From Actinacidiphila glaucinigra (lineage in GTDB: Bacteria > Actinomycetota > Actinomycetes > Streptomycetales > Streptomycetaceae), in the NCBI RefSeq assembly GCF_900188405.1, contig NZ_FZOF01000005.1, positions 372,001-436,000 of the forward strand: DNA of 64,000 nt. Direction: 5' to 3'. The notes beneath the pieces were generated by a model. That model did no database searches. It had not been told where the DNA came from and was given only the letters and a program-made list of their open reading frames with translations. This document shows, in pieces, positions 1 to 7,844 of the stretch; position 1 is the stretch's first letter, and each line of letters starts with the position of its first letter. A program made the translations under genes and the position numbers.

Positions 1-429
1 CGCGAAGGTGTAGGCGCCCGGGTCGCCGTCGTTGTAGTAGCCGACGTGGCTGCCGATGGCGCGCAGTCCGTGGTCGCGGGCGAGCCGGCGCAGCTGGGCG
101 AGGGTGATCGCGCCCGCGGAGCCCTGGGTGTAGCCGGCGTACTCGATCTCGTCGTATCCGTACTTCTCGAGCTCCGCGAAGACGGGGGCGAAGCCGAGGG
201 TGGAGACCTTGTCGCGCAGCGAGTACAGCTGGATGCCGAGGCGGCCGGGGGGCAGGACGGGCCGGCCGTGGCCCTTGCCGTGGCCCTTGCTGTGGGCGGC
301 GGCCGTGGGGGCGGTCGCGCCGAGCAGCGCGGCTGCGGTGGCTCCGGCGGCGACGCCCAGCATGCCGCGTCTGCTGAGCTTGCGGCTGAGCTCCGGGTCG
401 GGGGTGCTGTTACGACGCGTGCTGGCCAT
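1..429 (-). CDS. Tat-exported TIM-barrel sugar phosphate isomerase/epimerase, partial
   Basis: The N-terminal 143 residues are visible and the 3' end lies outside the window. A twin-arginine signal is present (SRKLSRRGMLGVAAGATAAA, about residues 14-33), followed by a His/Gly-rich linker. The start of a xylose-isomerase-like TIM barrel follows (LGIQLYSLRD, then EKYGYDEIEYAGY), so the protein is probably folded in the cytoplasm and exported. The ATG is preceded by AAGGAG at good spacing. It lies 34 bp downstream of the EboF-like gene on the same strand, so it may be co-transcribed, but its own strong ribosome site and export signal set it apart from that operon. Exported members of this family often sit beside ThuA/DUF1080 and Gfo/Idh/MocA genes, as happens a few kilobases away. 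The substrate is unknown. Confidence 0.85.
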   Translation of the reverse strand, partial: MASTRRNSTPDPELSRKLSRRGMLGVAAGATAAALLGATAPTAAAHSKGHGKGHGRPVLPPGRLGIQLYSLRDKVSTLGFAPVFAELEKYGYDEIEYAGYTQGSAGAITLAQLRRLARDHGLRAIGSHVGYYNDGDPGAYTFA

Positions 430-463
430 TGTGGATAACTCCTTGGCGTCGGTGACGTGTGGT

Positions 464-1852
464 TCAGTGGAGTCCTGCCAGGCGCAGGAGCAGGGACTTC
501 ACTTCGGTGGCCGCGACGCGGCCGCCGACGGCACGGGGGACGGAGCAGATGATGAGCGGACCTTCCTCGTCGCTCGCCGGGAGGCGGCCGTGGCTGCCGC
601 GAATAGGCGAGGGGTCGAGCGGCACGACCGCCATGCGGTAGCGCATGCCGAGCTTCTTGCGGGCCAGGGCCGTGGCGGCCTTGACACGGACGTAGGGGTC
701 CTCGGGGTCCATGAACAGTTCGACGGGGTCGTAGCCGGGCTTGCGGTGGATCTCGACGAGCTTGGCGAAGTCGGGTGCCCTGTCGTCGTCGAGCCAGTAG
801 TAGTACGTGAACCAGGCGTCCGGGTCCGCGACGGCGACGAGTTCGCCGGAGCGCGGATGGTCCAGGCCGTGGCGCTTCTTGCCCTCGTCGTCGAGGAGTT
901 CGGCGATTCCGGGCAGGGTGGCGAGGACCTTGCGGGTGGCCTCGAGGTCCTCGGGACGGCGCACGTACACATGGGCGATCTGGTGGTCGGCGACCGCGAA
1001 CGCCCGGGAGGCCATCGGGTCGAGGTACTCCATGCCGTCCTGGGTGTGGACCTCCAGCAGCCCGGCGCGCCGCAGCTCGCGGTTGATGTCCACGGCCCGG
1101 CTGACCGGCGTGATGGCGTACTCGGAGAGCGCCACCACCGTCCGGCCCGACCGGCGTGCGTCGTCCAGCAGCGGGGCGAGTGCCTCGTCCAGTTCGGTGG
1201 CCGCGCGCCGGGAGCGGGGGTCGTCGGGGCCGAAACGCTGCAGGTCGTAGTCGAGGTGCGGGAGGTAGCAGAGGGCGAGGTCGGGAGTGCGGGTGCGCAG
1301 GATGTGCCGGGTGGCGTCGATGATCCAGCGGCTGGAGACGATGTCGGCGCCGGGGCCCCAGAAGTGGAAGAGGGGGAAGGTTCCGAAGGCGTCGGTGAGC
1401 TCGTCGTGGAGCTCGGGGGGCCGCGTGTAGCAGTCGGGCTCCTTGCGGCCGTCGGCGTAGTAGACGGGGCGTGGGGTGACCGTGACATCGGTGTCGGCGC
1501 CCATGGCGTACCACCAGCAGATGTTGGCCACGGTGTAGCCCGGGTGAGCCCGGCGGGCGGCGTCCCACAGCTTGTCGCCGGCGACGAGACCGTTGTGCTG
1601 GCGCCACAGCAGGACGTCGCCGAGTTCGCGGAAGTACCAGCCGTTGCCGACGATGCCGTGCCCGGCGGGCGGCGCACCGGTGAGGAAGGTGGACTGGGCG
1701 GCGCAGGTCACCGCGGGGAGGACGGTGCCGAGCGGGGCCTGTGAGCCGGTGTCGGCGAGGCGCTTCAGGCGCGGCATGTGGTCCAGGAGACGGGGGGTGA
1801 GGCCGACGACGTCCAGGACGAGGAGGGGGGCCGGCCCGGAGGTGTCGGTCAT
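464..1852 (-). CDS. EboF-like alkaline phosphatase superfamily protein (nucleotide pyrophosphatase/phosphodiesterase type)
   Basis: The 462-residue protein has an alkaline-phosphatase/nucleotide-pyrophosphatase fold. It opens with a metal-binding Asp in LLVLDVVGL, followed by a catalytic-Thr region (VLPAVTCAAQSTFLTG) and the HGIVGNGWY motif. Later metal ligands lie in YLPHLDYDLQRFGP and ADHQIAHVYV. No signal peptide is seen. The start is the ATG that overlaps the EboE stop (ATGA); a longer frame upstream lies inside eboE and is ignored. In known ebo clusters EboF is this type of enzyme. The likely action is hydrolysis of a phosphoester or phosphodiester in the ebo product, which is inference. 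It is the last tightly coupled gene of the operon. Confidence 0.88.
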   Translation of the reverse strand: MTDTSGPAPLLVLDVVGLTPRLLDHMPRLKRLADTGSQAPLGTVLPAVTCAAQSTFLTGAPPAGHGIVGNGWYFRELGDVLLWRQHNGLVAGDKLWDAARRAHPGYTVANICWWYAMGADTDVTVTPRPVYYADGRKEPDCYTRPPELHDELTDAFGTFPLFHFWGPGADIVSSRWIIDATRHILRTRTPDLALCYLPHLDYDLQRFGPDDPRSRRAATELDEALAPLLDDARRSGRTVVALSEYAITPVSRAVDINRELRRAGLLEVHTQDGMEYLDPMASRAFAVADHQIAHVYVRRPEDLEATRKVLATLPGIAELLDDEGKKRHGLDHPRSGELVAVADPDAWFTYYYWLDDDRAPDFAKLVEIHRKPGYDPVELFMDPEDPYVRVKAATALARKKLGMRYRMAVVPLDPSPIRGSHGRLPASDEEGPLIICSVPRAVGGRVAATEVKSLLLRLAGLH

Positions 1853-3018
1853 GGGAGTTCCTTCAGGCCGAGGTCGTGGAGGAGGTCGCGGGCGAGGCCG
1901 AGTTCCGCGGCGATGCCGTCGGCGAGCTGGGCGCGGGTACGCGGGCGCAGCTCGGCGGGAAGGGCCTGCCAGGTATAGGTCTCGACCTCGAGGTGGTGGG
2001 TCAGCGGGGCGGGACCGCCGACGAGGCGGGCGAGGGCGTCCTTGAGGACCGGGACGGTGGAGGTGAGCGGAGGCGCGGGTGGTGCGTGCAGCGGCACGTG
2101 GAAGTGGGCGCGCCAGGGGGCGCCGGTGGGGAGCGGGCCCTCGGTGAGCGCCTGGTGCAGGTCGTCGGTGCCGTGCAGGCCGCCGGCGGTGCGGGCGCGG
2201 GTCTGATGGAGGAAGCGGGGTTCGGAGAAGGCGGCGAGCGCGTCGCGTACGTCCTGCAGGTGCGGGTGTTCGGCGTGCAGGGCGGCGGAGAGCTGGACCT
2301 TGGGAATGGTGATGCCCGCGGCGGTGAGCGCGTCCAGCGCGGCGGCGGGTTCTTCGAAGGAGGTGGCGAGGTGGCAGGTGTCGACGCACACACCGATGCG
2401 CGGGTGGGCGATCGCGGCGAGGGGCTCGATCGCGTCCGCGGTGGTCTCCACGATGCAGCCGGGTTCGGGCTCCAGGGCGATCCTGATGGATTTCCCGGTG
2501 AGTTCGGCCAGCGCGTCGAGCCGCCCGGCGAGGGTGGTCAGGGCGGTCCGGGCGGTCCGCGCGGCACGGTCGTCCCAGAGGGTCCGCCAGGCGAGCGGAA
2601 GGGTCGAGATCGACCCCTCGGTCACGTCGGCGGGGAGCAGGGCGGCGAGCAGGTCGGCGAGGCCGCTGGTGTAGGCGAGCCGTTCCGGTTCGGTCCAGTC
2701 CGGGCGGTAGACCCGGTACTTGACCTCGGCGGCGCCGAAGCCCTGGTAGGGGAAGCCGTTGAGGGTGACGACCTCGAGGCCGCGGCGGTCGAGGGCGGTG
2801 CGCAGCCCGCGCAGTGCCGCCGGATCGGTGTGGAGGGCGTGCGCGGCGTCCTTGGCGAGCCAGAGCCCGATGCCGAGGCGGTCGCGGCCGAGCCGTTTGC
2901 GGACGGGTTCGCAGTGGTCGCGGAGCTGGGCGAGGACTCCCTCGAGCGTCTCCGCGGGATGGACGTTGGTGCAGTAGGCCAGGTGGACGACCGAGCCGTC
3001 GGGGTGCCGGAAGCGCAT
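1849..3018 (-). CDS. eboE: Metabolite traffic protein EboE (xylose-isomerase-like TIM barrel)
   Basis: The 389-residue protein starts MRFRHPDGSVVHLAYCTNVHP. The 'YCTNVHPAETLEGVLAQL' type of opening is diagnostic of EboE. TIM-barrel metal-site segments follow: ALEPEPGCIVE, GVCVDTCHLA and AHFHVPLHAPP. EboE belongs to the sugar phosphate isomerase/epimerase superfamily. In cyanobacteria the ebo genes are needed to deliver a scytonemin precursor to the periplasm, but no enzymatic reaction is assigned to EboE. The stop codon overlaps the EboF-like start by 4 bp, and a 13-bp gap separates the start from the upstream EboB-like gene. This is the clearest family marker in the operon. Confidence 0.92.
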   Translation of the reverse strand: MRFRHPDGSVVHLAYCTNVHPAETLEGVLAQLRDHCEPVRKRLGRDRLGIGLWLAKDAAHALHTDPAALRGLRTALDRRGLEVVTLNGFPYQGFGAAEVKYRVYRPDWTEPERLAYTSGLADLLAALLPADVTEGSISTLPLAWRTLWDDRAARTARTALTTLAGRLDALAELTGKSIRIALEPEPGCIVETTADAIEPLAAIAHPRIGVCVDTCHLATSFEEPAAALDALTAAGITIPKVQLSAALHAEHPHLQDVRDALAAFSEPRFLHQTRARTAGGLHGTDDLHQALTEGPLPTGAPWRAHFHVPLHAPPAPPLTSTVPVLKDALARLVGGPAPLTHHLEVETYTWQALPAELRPRTRAQLADGIAAELGLARDLLHDLGLKELP

Positions 3019-3031
3019 GGGTACCGCCTCC

Positions 3032-3880
3032 TCATTCCCCGCCGCGGAGGATGGAGTTGCCCTCGTGCAGGTCCCCCGGGGCGGCGGCGTCGAGCTGCAG
3101 CCTGCCGCTGCGGCCGTAGAAGGCGACGGGGTTGCGCCACAGGACCTGGTCGACGTCGTCGTCGGTGAATCCCGCTGCGAGCATCGCGTCGGCGGTCCTG
3201 CGGGTCTTGAGGGGGTCGCTCTTTCCCCAGTCGGCGGCCGAGTTGACCAGCATCTTCTCGGTGCCGTGGGCCTTGAGGACGGCGACCATGCGGTCCTCGT
3301 CCATCTTGGTGTCGGGGTAGATCGAGAAGCCGAGCCAGCAGCCGCTGTCGGCGGCCTCCTTGACCGTGGTCTCGTTCAGGTGGTCGAGCAGGACGAGCTC
3401 GGGGTCGAGCGCCGATTCGCGGACGACGTCGATGGTGCGGCGCATCCCGGTGAGCTTGTCGCGGTGCGGGGTGTGGACGAGGGCGGGCAGGCCGTGGTCG
3501 GCGGCGAGCTGGAGCTGGGCGGCGAGGGCGGTGTCCTCGGCCGGGGTCATCGAGTCGTAGCCGATCTCGCCGACGGCGACGACGTTGTCCTTGACGAGGA
3601 AGCGCGGCAGCGCGTCGAGGACGGGGAGGCAGCGCGGGTCGTTGGCCTCCTTGGGGTTCAGGGCGACGGTGCAGTGGTGGGCGATGCCGTACTGCGCGGC
3701 ACGGAAGGGTTCCCAGCCCAGGAGGGAGTCGAAGTAGTCGAAGAAGGACTCGGGAGAGGTACGGGGCTGACCGAGCCAGAAGGAGGGTTCGACCAGGGCG
3801 CGGACACCGGCGGCGTACATCGCCTCGTAGTCGTCCGTGGTGCGGGAGGTCATGTGGATGTGGGGGTCGAAGATGCGCAT
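3032..3880 (-). CDS. EboB-like TatD-family metal-dependent hydrolase
   Basis: The 282-residue protein begins MRIFDPHIHMTSRTTDDYEA, with the HxH metal motif of TatD/amidohydrolase barrels. Further likely ligands are in AVGEIGYDSM (Glu), LVHTPHRDK (His), LLDHLNE (His) and VNSAADWGKSD (Asp). TatD proteins are usually nucleases. The ebo-associated branch is separate, and its substrate is unknown. The start ATG shares one base with the stop of the EboA gene (TGATG), showing translational coupling. Its position between EboA and EboE matches ebo operons elsewhere, so the EboB assignment rests on both family and context. Confidence 0.88.
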   Translation of the reverse strand: MRIFDPHIHMTSRTTDDYEAMYAAGVRALVEPSFWLGQPRTSPESFFDYFDSLLGWEPFRAAQYGIAHHCTVALNPKEANDPRCLPVLDALPRFLVKDNVVAVGEIGYDSMTPAEDTALAAQLQLAADHGLPALVHTPHRDKLTGMRRTIDVVRESALDPELVLLDHLNETTVKEAADSGCWLGFSIYPDTKMDEDRMVAVLKAHGTEKMLVNSAADWGKSDPLKTRRTADAMLAAGFTDDDVDQVLWRNPVAFYGRSGRLQLDAAAPGDLHEGNSILRGGE

Positions 3881-4515
3881 CAGGACTCCTCCGTCCGGGA
3901 CGTCAGGGCGAGGACGCGGTGGAGGTCCGCGGGGACGGGCCGGCCCGCGGCGGTGCGTTCCGCCGCGTAGTCGCCGAGCATGCGGGCCAGTTCCGCGTCG
4001 CCGTGCGCTCGCTGCCCGAGCCGGGCGGCGGCGTCCACCGGCACCCCGGTGAACAGGCACTTGAGGAGGGCGTGGCGCCAGGTGTGCGGATCGAGGTGCT
4101 CCGCGGCGTACGGGCCGACGGCGGCGGCGACCAGCCGCGTGTCGTTGGTGCGCAGGGCGTCCTCGACGAGGGGCACCCCGTCGGCGGGGGCCGGCTCGAG
4201 GTGGGGCAGCGCGAGGAGGACGGCGCGGCGCTCCGCGGCGGTGCCCTGCCGGTACAGGCGGGTCAGGGTGGGGGCGTCGGCGCGGGCCTCCCGCAGCAGC
4301 AGCACGCGGGCGGCGTCGGCGTGCTCCTGGCCGCACTGGCGGCCCGCGGAGGCGAAGTGCTGTTCCCAGGCGGGCGGGGAGGAGGGTGCGGTGGGGGTGT
4401 CGTCGTCCGTGGCGCCGCCGGGGGCGGCTCCGGCTTCGGCGAGGGCCGCGTCCAGCCAGGCGCGGGCGGCGTCGCCGAGCCGGTCGTGGAGTACCTCGCG
4501 GGTGGGTGTCGTCAT
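3880..4515 (-). CDS. eboA: EboA-domain protein
   Basis: The 211-residue protein has no recognisable catalytic motif. It is rich in Ala, Leu and Arg helices in an alpha-solenoid-like pattern (HASAGRQC-type start, then VLLLREARADAPTLTRLYRQG, LLALPHLEP). It carries the EboA-type segment HTWRHALLKCLFTGVPVDAA near residue 155. EboA is a conserved ebo-cluster protein of unknown biochemical role. The start overlaps the preceding isomerase stop (ATGA) and the stop overlaps the EboB-like start by one base. The N-terminal third contains an Ala/Gly/Pro/Asp/Thr-rich stretch that looks disordered. The identification depends on the segment above and on gene order. Confidence 0.8.
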   Translation of the reverse strand: MTTPTREVLHDRLGDAARAWLDAALAEAGAAPGGATDDDTPTAPSSPPAWEQHFASAGRQCGQEHADAARVLLLREARADAPTLTRLYRQGTAAERRAVLLALPHLEPAPADGVPLVEDALRTNDTRLVAAAVGPYAAEHLDPHTWRHALLKCLFTGVPVDAAARLGQRAHGDAELARMLGDYAAERTAAGRPVPADLHRVLALTSRTEES

Positions 4516-5369
4516 GCCGTGGCTCCGTTCGTGGGGATGTGGGAGCGCAGGAAGTCGAGGGAGGTACGGGCGAGTTCGGGTCCGGCGTGGGAGTGGCGGG
4601 GAAGTTCGACGACGGTCAGGCCCTCGTAGCCGCTGTCCGCCAGGGCCTGGAGGACGGGCGGGAAGTCGATCTCCCCGTCGCCGAAGGGGAGGTGTTCGTG
4701 GACGCCGCGGCGCATGTCCTCGATCTGGACGTGGCGCAGCCAGGGAGCGGCCTGCTTGACGCAGTCGGCCGGCGACTGCGGTTCCAGGCACTGGCAGTGG
4801 CCGATGTCGAGGGTGAGTCCGAGCGGTTCGGGGTCGCCGAGCAGGCCGCGCAGGTGGTGGAAGTCGTCGAGGCACGCAAGGAGGTGACCGGGCTCGGGCT
4901 CGACCGCGAGGGGGATCCCGGCGGCGGACGCCGCGTCCAGGACGGGTGCGAGGGCGTCCTGGAGCCGCTGCCATGCGGTGGTGGACGAGGTGCCGGCGGG
5001 CGTGATCCCGCTGAAGCAGTGCACGGCGTGGGCCCCGAGGTCCGCGGCGACCCGGACGGCCCGCACGAGCAGCCGGGTGCGGGCGGCCCGGGCGTCGGGG
5101 TCCGGGTCCAGAAGGGAGGGGCCGTGCTTGCGACGTGGGTCGAGGACGTAGCGCGCGCCGGTCTCGACGGTGACCTCGAGGCCGAGGGCGGACAGCCGTT
5201 GCGCGAGGCGCTGGGTGCGGGGGCCGAGGTCGGGTGCGAGGGGGTCGAGGTGCATGTGGTCGAGGGTGAGTCCGACGCCTTCGTAGCCGAGGTCGGCGAG
5301 GAGGGCGAGGGCGTCGTCGAGACGCAGGTCGGTGAGGCCGTTGGTCCCGTATCCGAGGCGCAGGCTCAT
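4512..5369 (-). CDS. TIM-barrel sugar phosphate isomerase/epimerase in the ebo operon
   Basis: The 285-residue protein opens MSLRLGYGTNGLTDLRLDDA and keeps the metal-site elements of xylose-isomerase-like barrels: VTVETGARYV, LAVEPEPGHLL, LTLDIGHCQCL, RHVQIEDMR, and LTVVELPRHSH near the C-terminus. It overlaps the UbiA-type gene and the EboA gene by 4 bp on each side, so it is an integral operon member. It is a second barrel of this superfamily besides EboE. It might isomerise or epimerise the cyclitol or sugar made by the inositol-phosphate-synthase-like enzyme upstream, which is inference. The exact substrate cannot be read from sequence. Confidence 0.85.
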   Translation of the reverse strand: MSLRLGYGTNGLTDLRLDDALALLADLGYEGVGLTLDHMHLDPLAPDLGPRTQRLAQRLSALGLEVTVETGARYVLDPRRKHGPSLLDPDPDARAARTRLLVRAVRVAADLGAHAVHCFSGITPAGTSSTTAWQRLQDALAPVLDAASAAGIPLAVEPEPGHLLACLDDFHHLRGLLGDPEPLGLTLDIGHCQCLEPQSPADCVKQAAPWLRHVQIEDMRRGVHEHLPFGDGEIDFPPVLQALADSGYEGLTVVELPRHSHAGPELARTSLDFLRSHIPTNGATA

Positions 5370-6598
5370 GTGGGGCTCACCTTCCCGGCGATCCGGCGGG
5401 CGACGGGGCCGAGGGCAAGGACGGCCACCGCGGAGGCACCCGAGCCGGATCGGGCCGCCAGGGCTGCCTGCAGCGGGATCATGGCGCGGATCCCGCCGCC
5501 GACCGCGCGCTGGGTGAGAGGTGGTGACGGATTGAGGGCGGCGTGCAGGTAGGGGGTGAGCGCGGTGCCGGCATAGGCGGCGGAGGCCAGTGCCGTCAGG
5601 GCGTGGGGCAATGCCGGTGGTGGCCCCGTCGGTGGTGCCACCGGTCGCGCGCGGCGGCCACCGCCCGCCCCGTGCCGGGCGGTGGCCGCCGGCGGGCGTC
5701 CGGACGTGCGCAGCCGGCGTAGCGTACGGGCGGCGTCGGTGGTGGTGACGGCGGCGATCGCCGTGGTCGTGACCAGCGCGGCGAGCGGTGCGGTGCTGGA
5801 GCCGCCCCGCGTCTCGTTGCGCGAGACGGTGGTGACCGCGTAGGTGTGCGCGCCGAGCAGGGCGGCGTGGGGCAGCGCCGCGGCCAGGGCCCGGGGGCGG
5901 GTGGCCGTCGCGCCGAGCACCAGGTCGAGGGCGCGTGCCGTGGCCATGGCGGCCGGGCCCGCCGCCGTGTGCTTCAGGCGCAGGTCGTACGCCCAGACCG
6001 TCGCCGCGAGGGTGGTGGCGAGGGCGAGCGGGGCACGTCCCGCGCGGGCCGCGAGGGCAAGGCCGGTCGCGGTGAGTGCTCCGGCGGCCGTCAGGGCGGC
6101 GGCCGGGCTGATCCGGCCCGACGGGAGGGGGCGGTGGGGGCGGTCGACGGCGTCCTCGTCGCGGTCGGCCCAATCGTTGAGCGCCATGCCCGCGTGGTAG
6201 AGGCACAGCGAGCTGCCGATGGCGAGGAATGTGCCGCGACCGGGGCGCCGCCCGGTCGCGGCGGCGCCCGCGAGGGCGTCGCCCGGAACGGTGAACAGTG
6301 CCGAGACGCGGAAGAGTTCGGCCCAGTCCCACAGCCGTGTGCCCGCAGCGGGCCGTTCCGCCCCGGAGCCGTCCGCGATCTCGGCGGCGTCGGCCTTCCC
6401 GGCGGCGCCGTCACTCCGAGGCCCGGCGGGCCGGGCACGGCCGGGCCCGCCCGGGACGGCCCCCTCCGCCGCCCCGTTCCGCGGGACGGCGTCCTGCGCC
6501 GCGCCGCGCGGTGGGCGGCGCGTGGCGAACGCCGTCACGGCGCCGAGGGCCGCCACAAAGGCCAGGGCCCGCAGCCGCCGCGCTCCCGGAGCCCTCAC
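5366..6598 (-). CDS. EboC-like UbiA-family prenyltransferase
   Basis: The 410-residue integral membrane protein has the UbiA-type aspartate-rich motif NDWADRDEDAVDRPHRPLPSG and a second polar motif, AYDLRLKHTA. Together these bind prenyl diphosphate through Mg2+ and attach the prenyl group to an acceptor. About seven to nine hydrophobic Ala/Leu-rich segments surround them. The first 85 residues are an unusual Pro/Arg/Gly/Ala-rich extension before the family core starts at WDWAELFRVSALFTVPGDAL. The start is a GTG overlapping the upstream stop (GTGA). In ebo clusters EboC is the prenyltransferase and is thought to make a lipid carrier. The acceptor here could be the cyclitol from the adjacent synthase, which is inference. 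Confidence 0.86.
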   Translation of the reverse strand: MRAPGARRLRALAFVAALGAVTAFATRRPPRGAAQDAVPRNGAAEGAVPGGPGRARPAGPRSDGAAGKADAAEIADGSGAERPAAGTRLWDWAELFRVSALFTVPGDALAGAAATGRRPGRGTFLAIGSSLCLYHAGMALNDWADRDEDAVDRPHRPLPSGRISPAAALTAAGALTATGLALAARAGRAPLALATTLAATVWAYDLRLKHTAAGPAAMATARALDLVLGATATRPRALAAALPHAALLGAHTYAVTTVSRNETRGGSSTAPLAALVTTTAIAAVTTTDAARTLRRLRTSGRPPAATARHGAGGGRRARPVAPPTGPPPALPHALTALASAAYAGTALTPYLHAALNPSPPLTQRAVGGGIRAMIPLQAALAARSGSGASAVAVLALGPVARRIAGKVSPT

Positions 6599-7749
6599 CG
6601 GGACTCCCCCAGCCGGGCGGCGAAGGCCAGCAGCTCGCCGTACTGATCGGAGAGGGAGGCGGGGGCGCCCGGGTCGGGGGCCTTGAAGTAGAAGCCCAGT
6701 TCCGGGAGGGGGCCGCTCAGCCCGGCCTCGTGGGCGCGCGCCGCGAAGCGGGCGAGGTCGATGACGAGCGGGGCGGCGAGGGCGGAGTCGCAGCCCTGCC
6801 AGGTCGTCTGCAGCACCATGCGGGTGCCGAGGAAGCCGTCGAAGGCGATGTGGTCCCAGGCCGTCTTCCAGTCGCCGAGGGCCGGGACGTCGTCGATGTG
6901 CACCTCGCCCTCGGGGGCGGCGCCGAGGGTGTCGGCGAGGACGCGTTCCTTTCCCGCGTTCTTCGCCGCGGCCGCCGCGGGGTCGGCGAGGACCGCGCCG
7001 TCGCCGCCGCCGAGCAGGTTGGTGCCGGACCAGGCCCGCACCGACAGGGCGCGTTGCACGAACATCGGGGCGAGGACGGAACGCAGCAGGGTCTGCCCGG
7101 TCTTGCCGTCCCGGCCCGCGTGGGGGAGGCCGCGGGCGGCGGCCGCCTCGGCGAGGGCCCGGGTGCGTATGCCCGTGGAGGGGGTGAAGTTCACATAGGC
7201 GCAGCCGGCCTCGATCGCCGCCGCCGCGTAGAGGGAGCTCGCCGGCAGGCGGTCGCTCCCGGGCTCGGGCACGGGCTCGGTGGAGGCGACGTTGACGACG
7301 ACGGTCCGGGCCAGGTCGTGGCGCCGGGTGAAGTCGGTGATGTCCGCGGCGAAGGCCGCGATCAGCTCCTCGTCGCCGCGGGTGTCGCCGGGGAGCGGGC
7401 CGCCGGTGCGGATCTCCCGGTCCGCGGCTGCGAGTTCGGCGTGGAGCGCGACGGGCAGGCCGTGCGGCAGCACGCCGCCCTCCGCGAGCTGTTCCGCCCG
7501 CTTGCCCAGCGGGCAGGCTGCCGTGTCGTGGCCGCCGAAGACCAGGGACGGCAGTGGTGGGAGTGCGGCCGAGGCGAAGGGTGCCGTCTCGCTCACCATG
7601 CCCGTCGCGGGGTGGAGCCCGGCGGTGACCGCCGCGCATCCCGCGACGGCGGTGGTGGCGACGGAGCCGCGGGCTCCGATGAGCCACACTCCGGTGCGCG
7701 AGGACGACTGGTTGTCCGATGCCGGTGCCGGAGCGGGCGGGTTCGTCAC
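6595..7749 (-). CDS. Inositol-3-phosphate synthase family protein
   Basis: The 384-residue protein has the NAD-binding N-terminus GVWLIGARGSVATTAVAG. It also has the family segments NFTPSTGIRTRALAE, GRDGKTGQTLLRSVLAPMF, SGTNLLGGGDGAVLADP and HIAFDGFLGTRMVLQTTWQG. Family members cyclise glucose 6-phosphate to myo-inositol phosphate with NAD. It is the first gene of the ebo-type operon. The start is GTG with GGGAGG seven bases upstream, which favours it over internal starts. Known ebo operons carry a dehydroquinate-synthase-like EboD instead. A different carbocycle-forming enzyme in that slot suggests a different cyclitol headgroup, which is inference. Confidence 0.9.
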   Translation of the reverse strand: MTNPPAPAPASDNQSSSRTGVWLIGARGSVATTAVAGCAAVTAGLHPATGMVSETAPFASAALPPLPSLVFGGHDTAACPLGKRAEQLAEGGVLPHGLPVALHAELAAADREIRTGGPLPGDTRGDEELIAAFAADITDFTRRHDLARTVVVNVASTEPVPEPGSDRLPASSLYAAAAIEAGCAYVNFTPSTGIRTRALAEAAAARGLPHAGRDGKTGQTLLRSVLAPMFVQRALSVRAWSGTNLLGGGDGAVLADPAAAAAKNAGKERVLADTLGAAPEGEVHIDDVPALGDWKTAWDHIAFDGFLGTRMVLQTTWQGCDSALAAPLVIDLARFAARAHEAGLSGPLPELGFYFKAPDPGAPASLSDQYGELLAFAARLGESR

Positions 7750-7778
7750 GGCTGCCTCCCTTGGTGCGAGTGGTGGGG

Positions 7779-7817
7779 GGCGGCGGGCGGGGGCACGGCG
7801 TCTCCCCGCCCGCCGCC
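7779..7817 (-). terminator. GC-rich hairpin between the multidomain gene and the ebo operon
   Basis: A perfect 14-bp inverted repeat (GGCGGCGGGCGGGG and its complement) with an 11-nt loop lies just downstream of the multidomain gene and 30 bp upstream of the ebo operon start. It has no U-tract, which is common for Streptomyces terminators. Any promoter for the ebo operon must overlap this hairpin or lie within the upstream gene. Confidence 0.65.
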
Positions 7818-7844
7818 GGCTCGTGGGTGCCGGCAGGACCCGCC

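Noticed and set aside
5366..7749. Terpenoid or meroterpenoid biosynthetic cluster
   Set aside because: UbiA plus a cyclase could suggest this, but the EboA and EboE neighbours fit the ebo system better and no terpene synthase is present.
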